Source: Pelosinus fermentans JBW45 (GTDB taxonomy: Bacteria > Bacillota > Negativicutes > DSM-13327). Taken from it: a DNA stretch of 64,000 nt. The notes under the pieces were generated by a model, which saw only the letters and a list, made by a program, of their open reading frames with translations, had not been told where the DNA came from and did no database searches. Numbering within the stretch: position 1 is the stretch's first letter; the number at the start of each line of letters is the position of its first letter. The stretch is from assembly GCF_000271665.2 (NCBI RefSeq), contig NZ_CP010978.1, positions 218,501 through 282,500 of the forward strand, written 5' to 3'. The position numbers and the translations under genes are program-made. This document shows positions 57,323 through 64,000 of this stretch, one piece after another.

Positions 57323-57361
57323 AGATACTCATACCTATGAGATTGTAGGCTATGAGTATCT
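57323..57361. terminator. Hairpin in the leader of the fourth carrier gene
   Basis: AGATACTCATA and TATGAGTATCT, 11-bp stem with flanking AAAG/CTTT, followed by a short T-rich tail. It may end the dmsAB-like transcript or attenuate the carrier gene; TTGACA at 57311 could be a -35. Confidence 0.6.
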
Positions 57362-57532
57362 CTTTATAGTAATGAAGAGTCATTCGCAGTCTTTCATAAC
57401 CCAGATCATCCGCAAGTTTGAGGATCAATGGATGATAATGATTAAAAAACTGAAAATTCGTGATTTATGATGATGTACGACTAGTCAAGTCGTCTGAATA
57501 AGGTTAATTGGAGAAAATAGGAGGTGTAACTC

Positions 57533-58792
57533 ATGATTTGGATTGGTATTTTAATTGTAGCTTTAACATTTCTTGCTATCATCAAACGTTATGAAACTAG
57601 GTTGGTTCTATTTGTAGCTGGCGTGGCAATGGCTTTAGTCGTTGGCAAGCCTTTAGTAGCCATAGATGCTTTCGCTAAAACAATGGTTAGCGGAGGGCTT
57701 GTAACAACGATCTGTACAGTGATGGGCTTTTCTTATGTAATGAAATTAACTGGCTGTGATAGTCATCTGGTAAACGTATTAACTAGTTTGCTAAAACAAG
57801 CTAAATTTGTTCTGATACCAGGAGCGGTTATCGTAACATGGATCATTAATATTGCTTTACCGAGTACAGCTGGATGTGCTGCTGCTGTTGGCGCCGTATT
57901 AATACCTACATTGATCGTATCTGGCGTACACCCTGCGATGGCTGCTGCTTGTGTCATGTCTGGTACGATTGGCAGTGTCATGAGTCCGGGTCTTGCACAT
58001 AATCCATTTGTCGCTAAATTAGCCAATGTTGATGTGATGGCAGTGATCGCTGGTCATACTATTCCTGCCCTTATTTCACTTGCTGTTGCAGCAACAATGC
58101 TAACGATTGTTTCTCATTTGCGAAAAGAAGGTGCTAGCGCTGAGCGATCTACTGAAATTGCCAATGATGGTGAAAAATTTAAGATTAACGTTGTAAAAGC
58201 TGTAGTTCCTATCATTCCTCTGGTCTTGTTGGTACTAGGGAGCAAAATGGTTGCTCTGATTCCTGAGGTCACAGTTCCCCAAGCTATGATTATAGGTGCC
58301 ATGCTTGGATTTGTCGTAACATGGGGCAATGCACAAGAAATATCCAAAAGCTTTTTTAAGGGCATGGGTGACTCTTATGGAGAAATAATGGGTATTATTA
58401 TTGCAGCAGCTGTATTCACCCAGGGAATGGATACCATTGGACTTACTGGTGCACTGATTGAAAATATGAAAGAATCACAGGATGTAGCAAGATATGCCGC
58501 ATCCATCGGTCCATTTTTTCTCGCAGTTTTAAGTGGATCAGGTGATGCGGCTGCTCTTGCTTTCAATGGTGCGGTTACTCCACATGCTGCGCAGTTTGGG
58601 TTTAAAATTACAGATATGGGCTCCCTTGCTACAATATCTGGTGGTTTAGGACGTACAATGTCTCCCGTTGCTGGTGGTGCCATTGTATGTGCAACAATAG
58701 CTGGTGTAAATCCTATGGAGATCGCTAAACGTACCGCCCCAGGAATGTTTTGTGCCCTTGTTGCTGTCTTAATTGTTTTCTCATTCAACTAA
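57533..58792 (+). CDS. DcuC-type carboxylate transporter (divergent paralog 4)
   Basis: 419 aa, about 12 TM segments. Shorter than the three other DcuC-type proteins and without their ILPAKxSTG block, but with the same layout: IALPSTAGCAAAVGAVLIPTLIVSG, a SPGLAHNPFVAKLA re-entrant-like loop and GSGDAAALAFNGAVTPHAAQFG near 345. AGGAGG precedes the ATG. It lies between the DmsAB-like genes and a LysR gene. If the reductase acts on an imported organic acid this carrier could bring it in; that is speculative. Confidence 0.8.
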   Translation: MIWIGILIVALTFLAIIKRYETRLVLFVAGVAMALVVGKPLVAIDAFAKTMVSGGLVTTICTVMGFSYVMKLTGCDSHLVNVLTSLLKQAKFVLIPGAVIVTWIINIALPSTAGCAAAVGAVLIPTLIVSGVHPAMAAACVMSGTIGSVMSPGLAHNPFVAKLANVDVMAVIAGHTIPALISLAVAATMLTIVSHLRKEGASAERSTEIANDGEKFKINVVKAVVPIIPLVLLVLGSKMVALIPEVTVPQAMIIGAMLGFVVTWGNAQEISKSFFKGMGDSYGEIMGIIIAAAVFTQGMDTIGLTGALIENMKESQDVARYAASIGPFFLAVLSGSGDAAALAFNGAVTPHAAQFGFKITDMGSLATISGGLGRTMSPVAGGAIVCATIAGVNPMEIAKRTAPGMFCALVAVLIVFSFN

Positions 58793-58832
58793 TTTGCTGT
58801 TTGATCCAATGTAGAGTACGATATATCATGAA

Positions 58833-58876
58833 TAACAGGGCTTATGTACCACAATAGTTGTACATAAGCCCTGTTA
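58833..58876. terminator. Terminator after the fourth carrier gene
   Basis: TAACAGGGCTTATGTAC and GTACATAAGCCCTGTTA, perfect 17-bp arms followed by TTATTAT. Confidence 0.9.
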
Positions 58877-58992
58877 TTATGCTGCCTGTTACATTTTTTC
58901 GTGAGTTGCCATATGATGGAATAGCAATTATAATTGCTTTGAAAAGAGTTACTTATTGTTTAAGTTAGAACTTTTTTGTAAAGGAGATCAAA

Positions 58993-59940
58993 ATGGAGAT
59001 ACGACATCTGGAATATTTCATAGAGGTAGCGCGGCAAAAGAGTTTTAGTAAGGCGGCTGACCAAATGCATATTTCCCAGCCGTCGATTAGTAAAATAATT
59101 AAAGAAATTGAGAGTCATTTTGGAGTGGTACTATTTTACCGAACTACAAAATATGTGGAATTGACTGATGCAGGTGAAATAATCTTACAACAAGCAGAGA
59201 ATATTGTTTCATCTTTTCAAAATATAAGTGCTAATTTAGTTGGAGGATCTAATTTAAAATCAGGGAAAATACGGATTGGTATTCCGCCAATTACGGGTCT
59301 GACATCATTCTCCCGCTTATTTGGTCCTTTTAAAAGGGCCTATCCGAATATTAATATACAGCTATTTGAGTTCGGATCGAAGAAAATTGAAACTGGCATT
59401 CTAGATGGGACGCTAGACGTAGGTATAATATGTATTCCACCGAGTGATCAGGAACTTTATGAAATGATTTGCAGTATCCAAGATCCCCTTCGGCTCGTCG
59501 TCCATCCAGAGCACCCTTTTGCCAAATGTGAAATCATTGACTATGCGAATCTGATCAATGAATCCTTTGTGCTGTATAGTAATGACTTTAGTTTAAATGA
59601 TCTCATTATCGATCGGTGCATGCAAGCAGGTTTTCGTCCAAATGTTATTTTTGAAACGTTGCAGCTTGAGCTGATGACTCAACTGGTAGCAGATCATTTC
59701 GGTATAGCTCTTTTGCCAAGTACCGTTTGTCAACACTTGGACACTAATGCACTAAAGTCCCTTCCATTAGCTGATCCGCCAATCTATTTACAGTTAGGAG
59801 TGGCTTGGAAAAAAGAACGATATGTTTCTCACGCCACAAAAGCATGGCTGCAGTTTGTAAAAGATAAGATCGACTTCGGTGATAAAAAACTTGATATTAC
59901 GCGGCATCAATGGTTTTGGGATACTGCTGCTCCATCCTAG
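58993..59940 (+). CDS. LysR family regulator with DIT-QWFWD C-terminal tail
   Basis: 315 aa. Winged helix at residues about 1-60 (YFIEVARQKSFSKAADQMHISQPSISKIIKEIESHFG), effector domain from about 90, ending in an extra tail of about 15 residues: KLDITRHQWFWDTAAPS. The tail reappears almost unchanged at the end of the 47-aa protein encoded 200 bp downstream. Its placement after the carrier gene suggests regulation of that gene or of the small gene. Confidence 0.9.
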   Translation: MEIRHLEYFIEVARQKSFSKAADQMHISQPSISKIIKEIESHFGVVLFYRTTKYVELTDAGEIILQQAENIVSSFQNISANLVGGSNLKSGKIRIGIPPITGLTSFSRLFGPFKRAYPNINIQLFEFGSKKIETGILDGTLDVGIICIPPSDQELYEMICSIQDPLRLVVHPEHPFAKCEIIDYANLINESFVLYSNDFSLNDLIIDRCMQAGFRPNVIFETLQLELMTQLVADHFGIALLPSTVCQHLDTNALKSLPLADPPIYLQLGVAWKKERYVSHATKAWLQFVKDKIDFGDKKLDITRHQWFWDTAAPS

Positions 59941-60151
59941 ATAAAGACATCAATTTCATTTTTCACCTATGTATACATAGGCAATTACACCAGTCCTATC
60001 CTGTGTTGACTGCTTTTAGGCTACTTATTCCGAATCTAAATGCAATATATGCCGAATCTGTATTTCACTTCCGATTGTAAGAGGAATACAATAAGATCAA
60101 GGCAAGCGTTATAAGTATGCTAAGCAGTCACATAGGATTAGGAGGGATATC

Positions 60152-60295
60152 GTGAGCAGTTCGATCAATGTTCTAGATCAGAGTATCTTTGATAAACCAG
60201 AAGAAGAATCTTCTGCTGAGGTTAAAAAAGATGAAGCAAAAATCGTGGATATTACCCAGCAGCAATGGTTTTGGGATCAGGCAGTAATGTCATAA
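60152..60295 (+). CDS. 47-aa protein sharing the DIT-QWFWD tail
   Basis: GTG start with AGGAGGG 5 nt upstream; its own terminator follows at 60341. The first half is acidic and charged (FDKPEEESSAEVKKDEAK), probably disordered. The C-terminus is IVDITQQQWFWDQAVMS, against KLDITRHQWFWDTAAPS in the preceding LysR. The good ribosome site, stop and terminator and the shared motif support a real gene. No family recognised. Confidence 0.65.
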   Translation: MSSSINVLDQSIFDKPEEESSAEVKKDEAKIVDITQQQWFWDQAVMS

Positions 60296-60340
60296 AAATC
60301 GTTTTTGTTGTATTGGACTACAAAGTAATAGAAATTTTGC

Positions 60341-60369
60341 AGGTTTGGCACTTTTGCCAAACCTTTTTT
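60341..60369 (+). terminator. Terminator of the 47-aa gene
   Basis: AGGTTTGGCA-CTTT-TGCCAAACCT followed by TTTTTT. Beyond it, 60370-60861 holds no gene I can support, only a small palindrome ATTTGAC/GTCAAAT at 60427-60447. Confidence 0.9.
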
Positions 60370-60861
60370 CTGCTATCCGGGACACAGGGACTGGTACGTT
60401 GCAAAAGTAGGTTGCATCGAGCAGCCATTTGACTTTCTTGGTCAAATCCGGATCTTACTTGGTCTGGGCTGAGGAGTAACTGATGATTTTACTCCTATTT
60501 ATTTCTCTTAGTATTCTTTGCGTTCAATAGTATCTTTAGATGAATATTTTTACAAGTACGCACATTTATATGATATACTACTAAAAACAATACTATTGAA
60601 AAGGATATGTCTTAAACGTTGTATGCGAATGGGGCACAGTTTATTTAAGATAAAATTCTTAAATGGAAAAAATCCTGCAACGTAGTCACCCTTCCTGTCT
60701 TATGAGGATGAAATTATAATTAATGAACAAAATAAAAAGTACATAATCAAGCAGCGAGTAGGAGGTTTGTAACAATTCATAATTAATATGGCAAATGCCG
60801 CTATGTAACAAGAGGCAATTTTCGTTTCTGCGGCTCATTCTATATAAAGAGAGGTCTGTAC

Positions 60862-61728
60862 ATGCCTAAAAAACAACAAAAACAACGGGTCTGGAAAGAA
60901 ATACAGCGATATATTATACTGTTTATTGGTTCTGTTATCTACGCTGCTGGACTGGAAATATTCTTAGTTCCCAACAACGTGATTGATGGTGGTGTGGTTG
61001 GTATTGCGATTATGGCTAGTCATCTGACTGGCTTGCCGCTGGGAGTATTTTTGATTACCGTAAATATACCATTCATTTATTTGGGATATAAGCAAATTGG
61101 TAAAACTTTTACATTATCAACGATATTTTCTATTATAATCTTGTCCTATTTCACCAAAATGTTCTTGCCGATTCCCGGTTTCACAGATGATTTATTTTTA
61201 GCGTCAATCTTCGGAGGTATCATTTTAGGGATCGGCGTAGGACTCATTGTGCGTTACGGCGGTTCATTGGACGGTTCGGAAATTATAGCTATCTTAATGG
61301 ACAAGCGAAGCAGTTTTTCTGTAGGCGAAATTGTCCTGATCATTAACCTGTTTATCTTAAGTGGAGCCGGATTGGTGTTTGGCTGGGATCGAGCCATGTA
61401 TTCCCTGGTTACATACTTTATCGCTTCAAAAGTAATTGATATCGTCATTGATGGCTTGGATGAATCAAAAGCTGTTATCATTGTTTCAGATCACTCGGCA
61501 TCCATTGCCGAAGCCCTCATGGCCCGTCTGGGCAGGGGTGTGACGATTTTGCACGGCGAAGGTGCCTATAAAGGCGACGAAAAACATATTCTCTACACCG
61601 TGATTACCAGACTAGAGATGGCAAAATTTAAATCACTTGTTTCAGAGATTGATGAAGATGCTTTTATAACGATTAACGATGTGCATGATGTAATGGGTGG
61701 CACGTTTAAAAAGAAAGCCATTCATTAA
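60862..61728 (+). CDS. YitT family membrane protein (DUF2179)
   Basis: 288 aa. Five or six TM segments (residues about 12-190; GSVIYAAGLEIFLVPNNVIDGGVVGIAIM) followed by the soluble DUF2179 domain (about 220-280; GRGVTILHGEGAYKGDEKHILYTVITRLE). Function of the family is unknown; some members may be transporters. AGAGAGG precedes the ATG at about 9 nt. Confidence 0.92.
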   Translation: MPKKQQKQRVWKEIQRYIILFIGSVIYAAGLEIFLVPNNVIDGGVVGIAIMASHLTGLPLGVFLITVNIPFIYLGYKQIGKTFTLSTIFSIIILSYFTKMFLPIPGFTDDLFLASIFGGIILGIGVGLIVRYGGSLDGSEIIAILMDKRSSFSVGEIVLIINLFILSGAGLVFGWDRAMYSLVTYFIASKVIDIVIDGLDESKAVIIVSDHSASIAEALMARLGRGVTILHGEGAYKGDEKHILYTVITRLEMAKFKSLVSEIDEDAFITINDVHDVMGGTFKKKAIH

Positions 61729-61744
61729 AAGTAAAATATTTAAT

Positions 61745-61784
61745 AAGAACCAGTACTGCTAGATGCAGTACTGGTTCTTATTTT
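61745..61784. terminator. Terminator after the YitT gene
   Basis: AAGAACCAGTACTGC and GCAGTACTGGTTCTT, perfect 15-bp stem, followed by ATTTTT. Confidence 0.92.
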
Positions 61785-61968
61785 TGAATCTTTGAATTCA
61801 TAGTAGCATTTGTGCACCCATGATTGCCTGAAGGTAACTTATAATAAAATGATTCTTCCCTCAGGTAGCATTTGGTGTTATCATCATAATAATTACTAAA
61901 AACACTTTACTGTTCCTATTCCTAGGCGGGCGGCAACCTCTCGCCAATTTTTGCTGCCATTCAAGAGA

Positions 61969-62388
61969 CTATGCATGCAGTTTTTTTTTATCGTGGGCAG
62001 CGCAATGCTGCTTAAAAGCCTCTTCAAACTGGATGATTGCCCAGCCGCGCAGGTTTTGGTTATCGTTTTCCATGAGGCATTTTAAAATATCTACCATACG
62101 TTTTAAATCGGGATCGAAAATAGTCTCGATTTTTTGTATGTCTTTAGATGGTTCGATTGTACTATAGATCTTGTCTTCACCCGTTAGAAACCATTCCATG
62201 GATTTATTAAAGAATTTTGATAAGGCATATAAAATTGTTGTTTCAGGAATTCGACCACCAAGGTATTTAGTAAGTGTATGTTTTGAAATACCTAAGTGCT
62301 GCGCCACTTCAACTTGCGTATATCCTTTTTCGTCAATGCTTTTTTTTAATCGATTAGAAAATGCAGAAAAATCGTACATATGACACAT
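61969..62388 (-). CDS. XRE/CI-like repressor
   Basis: 139 aa with an N-terminal helix-turn-helix_XRE domain (residues about 8-65; RLKKSIDEKGYTQVEVAQHLGISKHTLTKYLGG) and a C-terminal helical region with no LexA-type peptidase. Divergent from a 65-aa Ner/Cro-like gene across 120 bp with palindromes, an arrangement like a phage immunity switch. Confidence 0.85.
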   Translation of the reverse strand: MCHMYDFSAFSNRLKKSIDEKGYTQVEVAQHLGISKHTLTKYLGGRIPETTILYALSKFFNKSMEWFLTGEDKIYSTIEPSKDIQKIETIFDPDLKRMVDILKCLMENDNQNLRGWAIIQFEEAFKQHCAAHDKKKLHA

Positions 62389-62401
62389 TCCTTCTTGACG
62401 T

Positions 62402-62421
62402 TATAGTATGACAGTACTATA
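62402..62421. promoter_or_regulatory. Operator palindrome in the repressor-pair intergenic region
   Basis: TATAGTA-TGACAG-TACTATA, perfect 7-bp arms, 14 bp upstream of the XRE start and so probably its operator. Confidence 0.6.
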
Positions 62422-62453
62422 ATAAACTTGTATACTTATTGTTCCTAAAAATT

Positions 62454-62474
62454 ACCACGTTTAACGGACGTGGT
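62454..62474. promoter_or_regulatory. Second inverted repeat before the Ner-like gene
   Basis: ACCACGT-TTAACGG-ACGTGGT, preceded by A: perfect 7-bp arms, about 35 nt before the Ner-like start. Different sequence from the site at 62402, so perhaps the operator of the second protein or an mRNA hairpin. Confidence 0.5.
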
Positions 62475-62509
62475 GAAGGGCGATAAAAAATACTCATGGG
62501 GGGAAAACA

Positions 62510-62707
62510 GTGAAACCTAACGAAATTTTGGCAGCGTTACTTTTAAAGAATCACCGGCCTGTTGAAATTGCAAGAAAATTAAAGATCGGGCGCAGTGCTA
62601 TCAGCAATGTTATTTATGGACGTTCCAAGAGCCGTAAGGTCCAAGAAGAAATCGCGGGCATTATCGGCAAAACGGTAGAAGAAATATGGCCTGTGATGGC
62701 AGCTTGA
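62510..62707 (+). CDS. Small Ner/Nlp-like helix-turn-helix protein
   Basis: 65 aa, consisting only of a DNA-binding fold: PNEILAALLLKNHRPVEIARKLKIGRSAISNVIYGRSKSRKVQEEIAGI. The pattern fits Mu Ner / lambda-repressor-like proteins. GTG start with GGGGG upstream. Divergent partner of the XRE repressor. Confidence 0.75.
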   Translation: MKPNEILAALLLKNHRPVEIARKLKIGRSAISNVIYGRSKSRKVQEEIAGIIGKTVEEIWPVMAA

Positions 62708-62872
62708 ACGAAGGGAAAGATTCAATACTAAACTAACCCTTATTACTCTAAAATATTCGACATTAGTAAACATGTTCCTTCACACTGTCGATATTTGTGA
62801 ACATATCTACATTATATAGATGCACAAAGGCAGTAATTCATAGTAGTTAACATATACGAGGAGATGGAGATT

Positions 62873-64000
62873 ATGAAACTGACAGGAAAAATGGTGGCTT
62901 GCTTTGTCGTAGTGATATTAATAGCTTCACTTGGATTTAGCTATATTATCTACGAAATAAACAACATTGAAGATATTGCCCAAATATTTGAGACGACCGA
63001 TCTTCCGAGATTGGCTTTAAGCAATGAAATCGCCCACAATGCAACAGGCCAGGTTGCTGCAATGCGAGGTTATTGGATCAGCGGTAATGAACAGATGCTG
63101 AAGGAATACAAGAATTTAAAGGAATTGAATATAAAAGCTGAGGAAGAGCTTATACAAAACTCGGAAACGGAAGCTGCCAAACAGTTGGCGACAGAGATCA
63201 GGGCGTCAAATGAAAAGTATACAACTCTGATAGAGAATAAAGTACTTCCGCTGCTTCAGTCTGGCAATAAAGAGGAAGCGACTCGTGTCATGCTAGACGA
63301 AGTGACACCGGTTTCTGACGCATTGCAAAGCAAGATCAGCGAAGCAAAGTCCTTTCGTAAAGCAGCGATTGGACAGTCCTTTAACGATATAGAAGGCTCT
63401 GTCAAGGTGGTTCGCGATACCTCGGTTATAATTGCTCTTCTGACTGCAATATTAGGCATTACAATTGGTTTTTTTACTGCCCGCAGTATAGCAAGTCCAG
63501 TAAAACAAATGGCACAGGCAGCCGAGAGACTAGCTACTGGGGATTTAACTATAAATGTACAGCCTCAAACTAAAGATGAAGTTGGGCAATTAGCTCTTGC
63601 TTTGGGCACTGCCATAACCAACCTGCGCGATCTGGTGCTGAAGGTGGCAACGAATGCCGAACAGGTTGCCGCTTCAGCCGAGGAATTGACGGCTAGCGCC
63701 GATCAGTCTGCTCAAGCAGCTAACCAAATTGCAGCTTCCATTACCGAGGTCGCCAAAGGAGCTGAAGCTTCCAGCCAAGCGGCTGACGAAACTGCGGCAA
63801 TTGTTGAACAAACGACGGCCAGTTTGCAGCAAATTGCTGCTAGTACCACGCAAGTAACGGCACAATCCACCGAAGCGGCCAATCAGGCTAAAGCTGGCGG
63901 TCAAGCAGTGGCTAAAGCGGTCAATCAAATGGCAGAGATCGAGAAATCGGTACAGGCTGTTGCTGGAACTGTGGATAAACTCAGTTCCCAGTCTCAGCAG
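62873..64000 (+). CDS. Methyl-accepting chemotaxis protein with 4HB sensor (3' truncated by window)
   Basis: 376 codons visible. TM1 at about 7-27, periplasmic four-helix-bundle MCP domain to about 180 (RLALSNEIAHNATGQVAAMRGYWISGN), TM2 about 185-205 (VIIALLTAILGITIGFFTA), HAMP to about 260, then the start of the coiled-coil signalling domain (VAASAEELTASADQSAQAANQIAASI). The highly conserved tip lies beyond the right edge. Ligand unknown. AGGAG is 9 nt before the ATG. Confidence 0.92.
   Translation, partial: MKLTGKMVACFVVVILIASLGFSYIIYEINNIEDIAQIFETTDLPRLALSNEIAHNATGQVAAMRGYWISGNEQMLKEYKNLKELNIKAEEELIQNSETEAAKQLATEIRASNEKYTTLIENKVLPLLQSGNKEEATRVMLDEVTPVSDALQSKISEAKSFRKAAIGQSFNDIEGSVKVVRDTSVIIALLTAILGITIGFFTARSIASPVKQMAQAAERLATGDLTINVQPQTKDEVGQLALALGTAITNLRDLVLKVATNAEQVAASAEELTASADQSAQAANQIAASITEVAKGAEASSQAADETAAIVEQTTASLQQIAASTTQVTAQSTEAANQAKAGGQAVAKAVNQMAEIEKSVQAVAGTVDKLSSQSQQ

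Noticed and set aside
60370-60861. Possible insertion-sequence remnant in the long gene-free stretch
   Set aside because: No transposase-like frame and no convincing terminal inverted repeats; only a 7-bp palindrome is seen.

Overview
The window looks like chromosome of a diderm Firmicute of the Negativicutes (Sporomusaceae-like; genus is inference). It combines Firmicute traits (strong AGGAGG ribosome sites, GTG/TTG starts, manganese and guanine riboswitches, YtrA-type GntR operon, low G+C) with outer-membrane traits (an RND permease with its periplasmic adaptor). I see no rRNA, tRNA, CRISPR array or intact transposase.

Layout. 1-5.5 kb: a phytase-like secreted protein with a possible Pho box, then a TetR-adaptor-RND efflux operon read leftwards. 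6-9.7 kb: RpiR regulator, DcuC-family carrier, M20 peptidase. 9.8-11.3 kb: thiamine pyrophosphokinase and ThiT. 11.5-12.9 kb: orphan histidine kinase. 13-16.7 kb: an unusual locus with two PL9-type beta-helix proteins lacking signal peptides, a sigma-70-family factor with a coupled 66-aa ORF, and three copies of the sigma gene 3' end plus leader. 16.7-25.3 kb: orphan HlyD adaptor, M23 peptidase, TauE/SafE exporter with divergent LysR, a MarR-controlled pair (secreted protein, Tat nitroreductase) and a YtrA-type ABC operon.

25.5-36.9 kb: a one-direction catabolic cluster: FCD GntR regulator, MmgE/PrpD protein, aspartase-superfamily lyase, DcuC carrier, two-part UxaA/SuyAB-like lyase, a Cache chemoreceptor, LarA-like protein and LDH2 dehydrogenase. 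The parts suggest uptake, chemotaxis towards, racemisation and cleavage of a hydroxy- or amino-dicarboxylate or sulfolactate-like compound; the substrate is not known from sequence. 37-45 kb: TerC manganese exporter under a yybP-ykoY riboswitch, a secreted protein, AbgA-like amidohydrolase, and an RpiR / beta-glucoside PTS / GH1 operon. 45-54 kb: EamA transporter with divergent LysR, a sigma-54 activator divergent from a DcuC-isoaspartyl dipeptidase operon with a recognisable -24/-12 promoter, and a guanine-riboswitch xpt-xanthine permease operon. 54-60 kb: DmsAB-like reductase without Tat signal or membrane anchor, a fourth DcuC-like carrier, a LysR, and a 47-aa gene that shares its C-terminal motif with that LysR. 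60.8-64 kb: YitT protein, a CI/Ner-like divergent repressor pair and a truncated chemoreceptor.

Recurring themes are DcuC-family carriers, each next to a different hydrolase, lyase or reductase and regulator, and a family of near-identical ACTCCTGCAA hairpins that end at least five transcription units.
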